Source: Egibacteraceae bacterium
GTDB lineage: Bacteria > Actinomycetota > Nitriliruptoria > Euzebyales > Egibacteraceae
DNA: 32,154 bases
NCBI GenBank assembly: GCA_035540635.1
Contig: DATLGH010000009.1
Coordinates: 1 to 32,154, forward strand
Direction of reading: 5' to 3'
In this document: one piece after another, positions 6,527-14,242 of the stretch
Layout of the letters: each line of letters opens with the position of its first letter
Numbering within the stretch: position 1 is the first letter of the stretch
Notes under the pieces: model-generated
Database searches by the model: none
What the model was told of the DNA's origin: nothing
The model's input: only the letters and a program-made list of their open reading frames with translations
Made by a program: the position numbers and the translations under genes

Positions 6527-9475
6527 TTACCGTGTCGTCGCCAGCGAGACCGCGGCGTCGAGGAGGCCGAGCTCCCCGGCCCGTCGCACGGCCTGTGTCC
6601 GGGTGTGGCAGCCGAGCTTGGCGAGCAGGTTGCGCACATGCATGTCCACCGTGCGTGGGCTGAGGAACAGATCGCCGGCGATCTCGCGGTTGGTGAGCCC
6701 GGCGGCGAGCAGGCGCAAAACCTCTCGTTCCCGCGGGGTCAGCCCGGCGACGTCGGCCTGTCGGGCCGCTCGCCGGCCGAGCCGGCGCTGCACGTCCTCG
6801 CCGAGGACCTCGAGCTCCGCGACCGCGGTGGCGGCCAGCGGGCGGGCGCCGAGGGTGCGCGCGGTGTGGTAGGCGCCGACGAGCCGCTCGACCGCTTTGT
6901 CGCGGTCCCCGGCGGCGGCCAGGGCGACGCCGGCGCGAGCCTGGGTCTCGGCGGTCTCGGGTGGCAGGCTCACCGCCCGCAGCAGCTCGAGGGCGCGCTC
7001 GAACTGGTCAGCGGCGCGGCGTGCGTCGTCCTCCAGCAGGGCGTTCTCGCCCAGGGCATGCGCGAAGGCGGCGGTCGCCTCGGCGGTGCCCATGGCGGTG
7101 GCGGTGCGGGCCAGGGCGTGCGTGCAGGCGCCGAGGTCACCCTGCAGCCCGTGGCGGCCGAAGAACGACGAGGCCCAGCGCAGTGCGGCGACGGAGTAGT
7201 GCAGCTCCTCGCGGTCGAGGCAACGAGCCGTCAGCTCCCGCAGCCGTGCCGTGGCTGCGTCGACGTCACCGTCCAGTTCGGCGACCCGGGCCAGGCCCCA
7301 GGTGGTCTCGACCTCGAGCGGGAACAGCTCGTGAGCTCGTGAGAAGGCCCCCGATCGGGCGAGGTGCCGGCGTGCCTGTGCGACCGCGCCCCGGTTGGCC
7401 TGGACGAGGCCGATCTCGCCGGTGGCCACCATGCGTGCCACCTCGGGGGCGTCGTCGATGGCGAGGACCTCCTCGCCGACCTCGAGCGCGCGGTCCCACC
7501 GGCCGGTGTGGCGCAGCGTCGGGATCAGACACGCCAGGCAGACGTGCGCGTCGGCGTCGAGGCCGCGGCTGCGGCAGAACGTAACCGCGTCGGTCCAGGC
7601 GTCAAGCGCCGCCGGGTAGTCGCTGGCCTGTTCGAGCGCGATCGCATGCAGGTAGTAGACCTCGGCGGCGAGGCTCTCCAGGTCGGAGTCCAGAGCGAGA
7701 TCGAACGCCCTGGTCGTCAGCTCGACGCCGGCGGCTGCCTGGCCGAGGCTGGCACGGATGGTTCCTTCCAGGGCCATGGCGCGGACCCGCGGCCCGGTCG
7801 GTTCGGTCGTGGGGGACGAGGGTGCGTCGGGCGCCGCGGCGTCGATCTCCGCCCGCGCCTGGCGCACCAGCTGCAACGCCCCGGTGAGGTCTGCGGCGTC
7901 CCACAGGTGCGTGGCTGCGGCCAGCCGTTCGGCCGCCGCCTCGGCCAACAGCCCGGTCCGGGCGAACTCCTCGGCGGCGACGAGCCGGGCCGACAGGGCG
8001 CGGGGCCAGTCGTCGGTCAGCTCGTAGACGCCGGCCAGGCGCCGCTGCACGACGGCCAGCGCCTCGTGGTCCCCCGCCGACCGGCGAGCCGTCGCCACCT
8101 CCTCCCACGCAGCAGCGGCTTCGACGGTCTCGCCGCAGCGCTCGGCGCACTCGCCGAGCCGGTCGACCAACCGCAGGCGCGCCTCGGCGTCCTCATCCGC
8201 AGGCCACAGGGCAAGAGCCTGGTCGATCGCCTTCTTCGCGTCGCGGTAGGCGTGCACGTTGCAGGCCGCCTCGGCGGCGGCTACCAGCAGCGGCCGGGCG
8301 CGCGCCGGCTCGTGCGCCGCCTGCCAGTGAGCGGCCACGATGCCAGGAGCCGCGCCGCGCAGCTCGAGGGCGTGGGCCAGCGCAGCGTGATGCCGACGCC
8401 GGCGCGTCCAGGGGGTCGCGGCGTACAGCGCTTCGCCCAGCAGGGCGTGGCGGAAGGCGGCCTCGCCCGAGCCGCCCGCACGACCGGGAGACTCCACCAG
8501 CAGGCCGCGCTCCAGCAGCTCCTCGACGGCCTCGTCGTTGCCCGCGAGCTCGCACAGCACCTCGAGTGCGACCGGCGACCCAGCCGCAGCGGCGATCTCC
8601 GCCAGCCCCCGCGCCGGCGCCGACAACCTGACCACACGCGCCAGGACGGCGTCGCGCACCGACTCGGGAACCACGTCTACTGAGATGATCTCCTCCGCAT
8701 CACCGCCGGACTCCGCGATCGCCGCTGCGAGCTCCTCGAGGTAGAAGGGCAGACCGTGCGCGCGACGGTGCACGGTGGCCAGGACCTCCGGTGCAACGCC
8801 GTCGCCCAGCATCCGTCGCAGCAGAACAGCGCTGTCAGCCGCGTCCAACGGGTCCAGAGTGAGGTGCCGTTGCACGCCGTCGGCGGCGCGGCGCAGCACG
8901 GCCCGCAGGCTCCGCAGGGGGTGCTGACGGGGCAGCTCGTCACTGCGGTACGCCCCGATGACGAGCAAGGGGAGGCCGGGCAGCGGTGCTGCCCAGTCGG
9001 CCAGCACCGCCAGCGTGGCAGCGTCGGCCCACTGCAGGTCGTCGAGGAACACGATCGTGGGCCGCTGCTGCGCCAACCGCTCGAAGGCCCCTCGGATCGC
9101 CGGACGGATCTCCTCTGCCTCTGCCTGCGGAGCAGGCCCGAGCTCTGGCAGCACGAGGCCCAGGCTTGGCTCCAGCAGCGCCCCGTCGTCCACCCCGTCC
9201 CCGGGCGCGCTGCGCAGATGGTCGCGTAGCGCGGCCTTCAGCGGGCCGTAGGGCACCGCCCCGCCGTCGTGTGCGCCGCCCCGCAGCACTCGCACATCCG
9301 TCGATGACAGGACAGCCTCGACCAGCGCTGTCTTGCCAGCCCCCGCTTCGCCCGCGACGAGCACCAGCCCGCCCGCGGCCTCGCTCAACCGTGCGACGGT
9401 CTCCCCAAGGGTGGTCTGCTCGAGCTCCCGACCCACGAGTCGCCGGACCGCCGACATGAGCGGAGTGTAGGCCAC
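6527..9475 (-). CDS. LAL-type LuxR-family transcriptional regulator with AAA ATPase
   Basis: A 982-residue large ATP-binding LuxR regulator (MalT-like architecture). Residues 42-49 are a Walker A motif, GEAGAGKT; IVFLDDLQWAD (about 142-152) is Walker B; the centre is a long series of Ala-rich helical pairs of TPR type; and residues about 912-970 are the LuxR helix-turn-helix (LTPREREVLRLLAAGLTNREIAGDLFLSPRTVDMHVRNLLAKLG). Such proteins sense a ligand or partner through the ATPase/TPR part and activate a target promoter. The start may be Met1 (9475) or Met7 (9457). It lies downstream of a truncated response regulator on the same strand. Target genes are unknown; the OsmC operon, 136 bases downstream, is one possibility. 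Confidence 0.88.
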   Translation of the reverse strand: MAYTPLMSAVRRLVGRELEQTTLGETVARLSEAAGGLVLVAGEAGAGKTALVEAVLSSTDVRVLRGGAHDGGAVPYGPLKAALRDHLRSAPGDGVDDGALLEPSLGLVLPELGPAPQAEAEEIRPAIRGAFERLAQQRPTIVFLDDLQWADAATLAVLADWAAPLPGLPLLVIGAYRSDELPRQHPLRSLRAVLRRAADGVQRHLTLDPLDAADSAVLLRRMLGDGVAPEVLATVHRRAHGLPFYLEELAAAIAESGGDAEEIISVDVVPESVRDAVLARVVRLSAPARGLAEIAAAAGSPVALEVLCELAGNDEAVEELLERGLLVESPGRAGGSGEAAFRHALLGEALYAATPWTRRRRHHAALAHALELRGAAPGIVAAHWQAAHEPARARPLLVAAAEAACNVHAYRDAKKAIDQALALWPADEDAEARLRLVDRLGECAERCGETVEAAAAWEEVATARRSAGDHEALAVVQRRLAGVYELTDDWPRALSARLVAAEEFARTGLLAEAAAERLAAATHLWDAADLTGALQLVRQARAEIDAAAPDAPSSPTTEPTGPRVRAMALEGTIRASLGQAAAGVELTTRAFDLALDSDLESLAAEVYYLHAIALEQASDYPAALDAWTDAVTFCRSRGLDADAHVCLACLIPTLRHTGRWDRALEVGEEVLAIDDAPEVARMVATGEIGLVQANRGAVAQARRHLARSGAFSRAHELFPLEVETTWGLARVAELDGDVDAATARLRELTARCLDREELHYSVAALRWASSFFGRHGLQGDLGACTHALARTATAMGTAEATAAFAHALGENALLEDDARRAADQFERALELLRAVSLPPETAETQARAGVALAAAGDRDKAVERLVGAYHTARTLGARPLAATAVAELEVLGEDVQRRLGRRAARQADVAGLTPREREVLRLLAAGLTNREIAGDLFLSPRTVDMHVRNLLAKLGCHTRTQAVRRAGELGLLDAAVSLATTR

Positions 9476-9524
9476 GCCCTGATGCCGCGGGGCCGTTGAC
9501 TACTGGGTGCGACCAGGGACCATG

Positions 9525-9717
9525 CGTCCGTCCCGGTGGGTGGCATCCAAACGTCGGTCACGACCACGTCCGGCGCCTCGGCACGCACCGCGGTCAGCAA
9601 GGAGGCTTCGTCCTCGCATACCGCGATCAGCTCGAGGGCAGCCTGCGTCCGCAGCAGCAGACTGACACCCCCACGCACCAGCGCGCTGTCATCGGCCAGA
9701 GCAACACGGATCGTCAC
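9525..9717 (-). pseudogene. truncated NarL-type response regulator receiver domain
   Basis: Starting MTIRVALADDSALVRGG, this is the first 64 residues of a NarL/FixJ response regulator: acidic pair Asp9-Asp10, phosphoacceptor Asp55 in VVVTDVWMPP. Homology stops after PPTGTD, before the second half of the receiver and the DNA-binding domain. The frame then runs on as unrelated sequence to 9385, overlapping the start of the LAL gene. A deletion joined the 5' end of the regulator to DNA upstream of the LAL gene. Confidence 0.7.
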
Positions 9718-9741
9718 GAGGCAAGCGTAAAGGCGATGCGG

Positions 9742-10013
9742 TCACGAGGCTGCCCCGCCCGGAAGCGGGTCCTTGATGCGCCCGAGGTTGGACAGGATCG
9801 GCCACACCAGCCGGGCACGCTGGTCGTAGTCAACGCGGGCCCAGTCGGTGGCCGCGGCGGCCAGCGCGGCCAGGGCGGGCAGCCGGGCGCCCTTCTTGCG
9901 GGGACGGCCGCGTTTGCCGGTGCGCGGCGGGGTCAGCTCGTAGACCGCGGCGTCACGGCGGATGCGCGAGGTCACGTGCACGCGCGCCAGCCCGGCGCCG
10001 GCCAGCGACGCAT
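9742..10013 (-). pseudogene. DDE transposase relic (IS4/IS701-like)
   Basis: About 90 codons read YASLAGAGLARVHVTSRIRRDAAVYEL and PPRTGKRGRPRKKGARL. The R-x-D-A-x-[LV]-Y and RTGKRGRPRKKG blocks are typical of the middle of IS4/IS701-type transposases. There is no start, the N-terminus is missing, and the C-terminal part ends in unrelated residues. No terminal inverted repeats were found. Exact IS family is uncertain. Confidence 0.55.
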
Positions 10014-10252
10014 AAGGCGCTGCGGCAGGGTCGTGTACGCCCTGGCCGTCTGCGTGCCCGACGGCGAGCGCGGGTCGGCGAAGTTCGTCTGCCCGACCAC
10101 CTGTCGCGTCAGGCGGTGCTGGTGAGCGAGGGCTTGTCGGGCAGGAGGCCCCAGGTGACCTGTCCAGCACGGTGACGTCCCAGCCCTCGTCGGCGCAGGT
10201 TGCCTGCCACGAGGCCGTTGTGGCCGGCCCCAATCGCCACGGCGTCCCTCAC
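10014..10252 (-). pseudogene. decayed FAD-dependent oxidoreductase (phytoene-dehydrogenase-like)
   Basis: From a GTG at 10252 one frame reads VRDAVAIGAGHNGLVAGN, the GxGxxG dinucleotide-binding motif. The next frame continues ADEGWDVTVLD, the following helix and strand. About 55 bases on, another frame gives VVGQTNFADPRSPSGTQTA and RAYTTLPQ, an internal motif of the same family that normally lies several hundred residues away. So a gene of about 500 codons has shrunk to about 240 bases by deletions and frameshifts, and it abuts the transposase relic at about 10013. Confidence 0.55.
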
Positions 10253-10357
10253 GGACGCCACTGCCCGCCCGCGCCGGAGGGTGACCTGCCCGCGGCCACG
10301 AAACGCTGTACTGCTCCGTGGTCGCGAGCCACGCGAGCCTGGTGGGGCGCTGAGGCG

Positions 10358-10520
10358 TCACTCGCCGGAGGCAAGGACCCGCATGATCGACGCCTCCACC
10401 TGCCCGGGAAGGTCCTCGGCGGTCTCGTTGACCATCACGACCACGACGGTGTCGACTCCTGCGTGGTACAGCACCGGGGTGCCGTACCCGGCCGCGAGCC
10501 CTCCGTCGTCCGGGGGGACG
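10358..10520 (-). pseudogene. C-terminal relic of a beta-lactamase-fold serine hydrolase
   Basis: The last 51 codons before the TGA at 10358 read DDGGLAAGYGTPVLYHAGVD then TVVVVMVNETAED, which resembles the H-x-G-G-L-P-G-[YF]-x-T and V-V-V-L-x-N blocks near the end of class C beta-lactamase-like hydrolases. The catalytic S-x-x-K region is absent and the preceding sequence is not recognisable. Low-complexity resemblance is possible. Confidence 0.4.
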
Positions 10521-10617
10521 CGCGGGCAGACTGCCGTGCGGAAGCGTGGCGCCGGCCTGTGGCACCCTGGGTCACCCCCCGCCGCAGTCGACGGCACAAA
10601 GGGGCCGTGGAGTAGCT

Positions 10618-11322
10618 GTGGACGAGACCGCACAGGATCGGCAGCCGGCGCGCCGTGACGTCGACGCGCCGGCGCAGGCCGAGGCCACCGTCGAGGCTGA
10701 GGTCCGTGCAAAGATCGCCGAGAGCCTGGGCGGTGCGCGGGGATCGCTGGAAACGGCGCTGCCCTTCGCAGCCTTCACCATCGCCTACGTCGTCACCGAC
10801 GAGGTGCGCCCAGCGGTGGTGCTCGGCGTCGCCACGGCGCTGGTGGCGTTCGTGGTGCGGCTGGCGCAGCGGTCCTCGACGCGGTTCGTGGGCAACGGCC
10901 TTGTCGCCATCGCGGTGGCCGCCGTCATCGCGACCTACACCGGACGGGCCGAGACCGCCTTCCTGCCCGGCATCATCCAGAACGCGGCGTGGGCCGTCGT
11001 GATGGGCGCGTCGATCGCGGTGCGCTGGCCGCTGCTGGGCTTCCTGGTCGGCGGGGTCATCGGCGACACGACCGGATGGCGCAACGAGCCCGCGGTCCTG
11101 CGCCTGAGCAACCGCCTGACCCTTGTGCTGATGCTGCCGATGGTCGTGCGGGTAGCCGTCCAGTACCCCCTGTATCTCGCCGGCGAGGTCGGCTGGCTGG
11201 GCGTGACCCGGGTGGCGCTCGGCTGGCCGCTGTACCTTGCCGCCCTGGCCGTGGCGGGTGCGATCCTCGCTCGCGGACAAACGCCCATGCGCCGGGTCCC
11301 GCGGCCCCCGCTCGACACGTGA
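10618..11322 (+). CDS. DUF3159-family membrane protein
   Basis: A 234-residue integral membrane protein of the actinobacterial DUF3159 family. After a charged N-terminal tail of about 45 residues, the conserved block ESLGGARGSLETALPFAAF opens a run of five or six hydrophobic helices, among them VVLGVATALVAFVVRLAQ and GLVAIAVAAVIATYTG, followed by the conserved ETAFLPGIIQNAAW. I place the start at GTG 10618, with GGAG five bases upstream, rather than the earlier ATG at 10546, which lacks a ribosome binding site. Its function is unknown. Confidence 0.8.
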   Translation: MDETAQDRQPARRDVDAPAQAEATVEAEVRAKIAESLGGARGSLETALPFAAFTIAYVVTDEVRPAVVLGVATALVAFVVRLAQRSSTRFVGNGLVAIAVAAVIATYTGRAETAFLPGIIQNAAWAVVMGASIAVRWPLLGFLVGGVIGDTTGWRNEPAVLRLSNRLTLVLMLPMVVRVAVQYPLYLAGEVGWLGVTRVALGWPLYLAALAVAGAILARGQTPMRRVPRPPLDT

Positions 11323-11442
11323 GTCGCCCGCTATCGGCCTGCTGCCCTCGGGGGCCAGTCCTCGAGCGATCCGATCCGTTCGTGCGGCGCGCCGGCGTCG
11401 TCGGTGCCGGACGAGGTCCCGAGCGCCCCGTCCGCCCCGTCC

Positions 11443-11448
11443 TATGGT
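11443..11448 (+). promoter_or_regulatory. -10 element (TATGGT) for a leaderless NTase mRNA
   Basis: TATGGT ends six bases before the ATG at 11455 and no Shine-Dalgarno sequence lies between, so the transcript probably begins at the start codon. Confidence 0.45.
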
Positions 11449-11454
11449 GACGGC

Positions 11455-11955
11455 ATGCGCCCGGTCCTGGACGTGCTCCGCGCCTTGCATGACGCGCGGG
11501 TGCGGGCGGTGGTGGTGGGTGGCGTCGCCGTCGTCCTGCACGGGCATCTGCGCTTGACCGCGGACCTCGACCTGGTCCTGGACCTCTCCAGCGACAACGT
11601 CCTTTCGGCCCTGCGGGTGCTGCAGCAGCAGGGCCTGCGGCCGCGGCTGCCTGTAGCGGCTGAGCAGTTCGCCGACCCGGTGATCCGCGAGCGCTGGCAG
11701 CGCGAGCGCCACCTCGAGGTCTTCTCGCTGCACGACCCCGCCGATGCCCTGCGCGAGGTCGACCTGCTCGTCGAGGCGCCGGTGGCCTTTGCGGAGCTGT
11801 GGGACGCCAGCCGGAACGTGGTCGTCGACGACGTCCCCATCCGGGTGGCCAGCCTCGAGCATCTGATCGCGATGAAGCGGGCGGCCGGCAGACCACAGGA
11901 CATCGCCGACGTCGTGGCGCTGGAGGCCCTGCGCGAGGACACTGGCGAGCGATGA
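11455..11955 (+). CDS. nucleotidyltransferase-fold protein (second copy type)
   Basis: A 166-residue NTase-fold protein. VVVGGVAVVLHGHLRLTADLDLVLDL at about residues 19-44 supplies the GG helix and the D-x-D metal pair. The C-terminal block IRVASLEHLIAMKRAAGRPQDIADVVAL is characteristic of AbiEii/DUF6036-like NTases. The start at ATG 11455 follows a TATGGT -10 box with no leader, so the upstream in-frame codon at 11404 is rejected. The stop overlaps the following ATG (ATGA). It differs in sequence from the NTase at 1411 but has the same module layout. Acts on RNA or a protein partner by family analogy; toxin activity not shown. Confidence 0.82.
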   Translation: MRPVLDVLRALHDARVRAVVVGGVAVVLHGHLRLTADLDLVLDLSSDNVLSALRVLQQQGLRPRLPVAAEQFADPVIRERWQRERHLEVFSLHDPADALREVDLLVEAPVAFAELWDASRNVVVDDVPIRVASLEHLIAMKRAAGRPQDIADVVALEALREDTGER

Positions 11956-12167
11956 GCGCGCCGGACGCCTCCGAGGAGTGGCCTGCGGACTGGGCGGGCG
12001 CCACGCGCGCGCAGCGACGGACGTGGGCGCGGCTGTCGGCTGATGAGCGGCTGCGCTGGCTGGAGGACGCGCTTCGCTTCGCCCAGGCGTGCGGCGCGCT
12101 CGAACGCGACCGCCGGCGCCGAGCCGCGGCAAGCGCGCCCACCGAGCAGCCGCGTTCGGGCCCATGA
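11952..12167 (+). CDS. small partner protein of the second NTase
   Basis: A 71-residue protein, start overlapping the NTase stop. Its core, WAGATRAQRRTWARLSADERLRWLEDALRFAQACGAL, is a helical block; from memory, W-x(3)-T-x(2)-Q-R and R-L-x-W-L-E-[ED]-A-L occur in other small genes next to NTases. It is unrelated in sequence to the small partner at 1875-2105. Candidate antitoxin or adaptor by position. Confidence 0.65.
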   Translation: MSAPDASEEWPADWAGATRAQRRTWARLSADERLRWLEDALRFAQACGALERDRRRRAAASAPTEQPRSGP

Positions 12168-12326
12168 CCGGCGGTTCGGGCCGGGATCGGCGCCGGGGCG
12201 CCGGCCAGTCTGACGAGGTCCACCGACCCGCTGGCGGGGACTCCACCGGCTGTGCAACAGGGGGCCGCGCGCCTACTGGCTCACCGGGGTGAACGCTCGA
12301 ACCCCAGACCGTCACGTCGACACCTC

Positions 12327-12420
12327 CGTGGCAACTCCTCGAAGGGTCTTGCCCCGCACCGTCTTGGTCACCGGCACGGCCAGCACGGTGGGCAACACGG
12401 GAATCGCCGCGTCCCTGGTC
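12327..12420 (-). pseudogene. deleted duplicate of the 3401-3712 mazF region
   Basis: A 22-base stretch at 12327-12348 is identical to 3381-3402, and 12351-12420 matches 3578-3647 with only a few differences (translation TRDAAIPVLPTVLAVPVTK). About 175 bases present between these two blocks in the intact locus are missing here. It is therefore a duplicated and internally deleted copy, including flanking DNA, rather than an independent gene. Confidence 0.7.
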
Positions 12421-12431
12421 GCCGCGCATGC

Positions 12432-12572
12432 GGCACGCCCGCTTTGGATGAGGTGTTGGCTCGCCTCCGCCGCCGCGGCCGCCTCGACGTCGCCGAACCG
12501 CCCGCGGAAGCGGTGCGTGCCGAGCGTGACGCCAGCGGGCGATCGTCCTCGACGCCTCCGCGCTTCTCGGCA
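12432..12572 (+). pseudogene. relic of a vapB 3' end and vapC start
   Basis: About 140 bases match 20941-21081 at roughly 90 percent by eye: the tail of the antitoxin (LARLRRRGRLDVAEPPAEAV) and the first codons of VapC (IVLDASALL). The overlapping GTGA that ends the antitoxin and starts the toxin has become GCGA, so both are dead. It directly abuts the mazF relic. Confidence 0.7.
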
Positions 12573-12604
12573 GGATCCCAGGCCGTGTGACTCAACACTC
12601 ATGT

Positions 12605-12610
12605 TATACT
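12605..12610 (+). promoter_or_regulatory. -10 element (TATACT) of the vapBC pair
   Basis: TATACT ends six bases before the ATG at 12617 with no ribosome binding site between, which points to a leaderless transcript. A clear -35 box was not seen. Confidence 0.5.
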
Positions 12611-12616
12611 CACCCC

Positions 12617-12865
12617 ATGAGCAAGCGCCTGCAGATACTCGTCGATGACCAGGAGCTCGCCGAGATCCGGGAGGCTGCCGCTCAGCACGGCATGACCCTG
12701 TCCGAGTGGGTGCGCCAGACCTTGCGCACTGCGCGGCGCCAGCATGCCGAGGGCGACACGTCACGCAAACTCGCCGTCGTGCGTGCTGCGGCCAGCCACC
12801 GCTTCCCCACCGCCGACATCGACCAGATGCTCGACGAGATCGAACGCGGCTACCGCGCCCCGTGA
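12617..12865 (+). CDS. vapB: ribbon-helix-helix antitoxin (VapB-type)
   Basis: An 82-residue protein: strand-helix-helix [21 protein letters not shown] with helix [17 protein letters not shown], a standard ribbon-helix-helix, followed by an acidic tail ([20 protein letters not shown]) for toxin binding. An upstream in-frame ATG at 12587 is rejected since the TATACT -10 box lies downstream of it. The stop overlaps the toxin start. Confidence 0.85.
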   Translation: MSKRLQILVDDQELAEIREAAAQHGMTLSEWVRQTLRTARRQHAEGDTSRKLAVVRAAASHRFPTADIDQMLDEIERGYRAP

Positions 12866-13257
12866 TCCTGGTGGACTCCAACATCCCCATGTACCTCGTG
12901 GGCGCGGAGCATCCGCACAAGCACGACGCGCAACGCGCGCTCGACACGGCGATCTCGCGACGTGACCGGCTCGTCACCGACGTGGAGGTGCTGCAGGAGA
13001 TCCTCCACCGCTACACCGCCATCGGCCGACCACGCGCCATCCAACCGGCGTTCGATGCGATCCTCGGCATCGTCGACGAGGTCTTCCCCGTGGACCTGTC
13101 CGGGGTCGAGCGCGCCAAGCGGATCGTGCTCGGCGACTACGGCCTGTCGGCCCGCGACGCGCTGCACCTGGCGGTCATGGAAGGTGAGGGCGTCACCCGG
13201 ATCCTGAGCTTCGACACCGGCTTTGACCGCTACCCGGGCATCGAGCGGCTCAGTTGA
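12862..13257 (+). CDS. vapC: PIN-domain ribonuclease toxin (VapC)
   Basis: A 131-residue PIN-domain protein with the expected acidic residues: Asp5 in ILVDSN, Glu46 in VEVLQEIL, Asp99 in SARDALHLA and Asp118/Asp122 near LSFDTGFD. VapC toxins cut tRNA or rRNA. The GTG start overlaps the antitoxin stop (GTGA). All catalytic positions look intact. Convergent with the vapC at 13319, 61 bases away. Confidence 0.88.
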   Translation: MILVDSNIPMYLVGAEHPHKHDAQRALDTAISRRDRLVTDVEVLQEILHRYTAIGRPRAIQPAFDAILGIVDEVFPVDLSGVERAKRIVLGDYGLSARDALHLAVMEGEGVTRILSFDTGFDRYPGIERLS

Positions 13258-13318
13258 GCAAAGGCTTCTCCGGCTCCGTCGGCGCGCAACTCCGTCGGCA
13301 GCCGCGAGGCGCGAGCCA

Positions 13319-13699
13319 TCAGTACGGTGCCGCCAAGCCCGGAAACATCGGGAAATGCTTGAGGTTGCGGGTCCACAGGCGCGCGTCCATCCGCTCGACG
13401 GTGGCGGCGATGATGTGGTCGACGGGGTCCACCCCGGGATGTGACCGCAAGAAGCGATTGGCGAGCCACCCCGCACGCTCCGCGATCTCGTCGTCCACCG
13501 GGATCCACTCCACCACGGCGAACAGGCGGCGGGTGGCGTCCTCCTCCGAGGCCCGCATGCCCGCGAGGACCTCCACCTTGGTCACCAGCGAGGAGGCTGG
13601 ACGCTCCCCGGAGTCCGACGCCGCTCGCAGCGCCTGCCGGGCCGCGTCGCTGCCCCGCAGGTGATCGATGAGCACAGCGGTGTCGATGACGATGGTCAC
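13319..13699 (-). CDS. vapC: PIN-domain ribonuclease toxin (VapC)
   Basis: A 126-residue PIN protein. Asp6 lies in IVIDTAVLIDHL, Glu43 in TKVEVLAGMRA, and the third acidic site in VDHIIAATVE; the fourth region is LWTRNLKHFPMFPGL. It is clearly paralogous to the vapC at 24461-24844, sharing GMRA, EWIPVD, SHPG, IAATVER and KHFPMF blocks. The GTG start overlaps the stop of the upstream antitoxin reading frame, but that antitoxin lacks a normal N-terminus. Confidence 0.87.
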   Translation of the reverse strand: MTIVIDTAVLIDHLRGSDAARQALRAASDSGERPASSLVTKVEVLAGMRASEEDATRRLFAVVEWIPVDDEIAERAGWLANRFLRSHPGVDPVDHIIAATVERMDARLWTRNLKHFPMFPGLAAPY

Positions 13700-13893
13700 C
13701 GGTTGCTCAGCCGCTGCGCCATCCCAGGGCGCAAGCCGTCGACGAACCCAGCACCGTCTTGCTCGCGGTCGGCCCAGGCGCCGAAGCTCTCGTCGAGTGC
13801 CCGGATGCGGTCAGGATGCCGCTTCGTGCCATAGGTGCGATCCAGTGCCCGGCGCACGAGTTCCGCAAGCCCCACCCCGGTACCGGGCCACAC
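13696..13893 (-). pseudogene. N-terminally truncated antitoxin of the vapC at 13319
   Basis: The frame reads TGVGLAELVRRALDRTYG and then ALDESFGAW, the second helix and toxin-binding tail of a ribbon-helix-helix antitoxin, similar to the tail of the one at 24204 (ALDDSFGAW). The first strand and helix are replaced by unrelated sequence, and a nucleotidyltransferase relic lies on the other strand just beyond the break. A GTG at 13893 could yield a 65-residue protein that might still bind the toxin but should not bind DNA normally. Confidence 0.5.
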
Positions 13894-13949
13894 GGCGCCT
13901 GCGGTCGTGCGAGGATGCGCGGCTGGCGGCCCCGGCGCCGAGGGCGGCC

Positions 13950-14136
13950 TCGCCGTCCCGCTCGACGAGTTCACCTTCAACTCCCCCGTCATGGCCTTCG
14001 TCACCTGTGGCGGGCTGGTCGACGTCAACGTCGAGCCCGCCGGCATCGGCGGCTACGAACACATCGCCTCGCGCGCGGTCGCGTACGAGGTGTCCGGCAT
14101 CCGGCTGCGGGTGGCCGCTCTCCAGGATGCCGCCGA
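13950..14136 (+). pseudogene. C-terminal fragment of an NTase-fold gene
   Basis: The frame contains GGLVDVNVEPAGIGGYEHI, SRAVAYEVSGIRLRVAALQDA, which corresponds to the strand after the catalytic core and the [IV]-R-V-A-[SA]-L-x-D block seen in the NTases of this window. The catalytic GG/DxD part is absent and the usual K-R-A-A-G-R helix is cut off, replaced by a vapC scrap at 14137. Confidence 0.5.
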
Positions 14137-14162
14137 GCCTTCGAGCTGCGTCACAACGCCAC
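14137..14162 (+). pseudogene. 26-base vapC scrap
   Basis: The bases encode AFELRHNAT and match 21301-21326, within the vapC at 21049-21447, at 24 of 26 positions. Too short to be a gene; it marks a recombination junction between an NTase relic and vapC DNA. Confidence 0.45.
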
Positions 14163-14242
14163 GTCCCGCAGTCACGGGCGTGGAGGAGTATCGCATCGGA
14201 GCGCACGCGAACTACACGGGCGAGGGCGAGGGAGGTTGGATG

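Noticed and set aside
7364-8683. A 439-codon plus-strand frame inside the LAL regulator gene
   Set aside because: The opposite strand carries clear Walker, TPR and LuxR motifs in order; the plus frame has none.
9742-10013. Complete insertion sequence around the transposase relic
   Set aside because: No terminal inverted repeats or target duplication were found, and the transposase lacks both its start and its C-terminal half.
10435-12429. A 664-codon open frame on the minus strand
   Set aside because: It lies opposite the DUF3159, NTase and small-partner genes; its translation is low-complexity Arg/Gly/His-rich with no family features. It is a GC-driven shadow.
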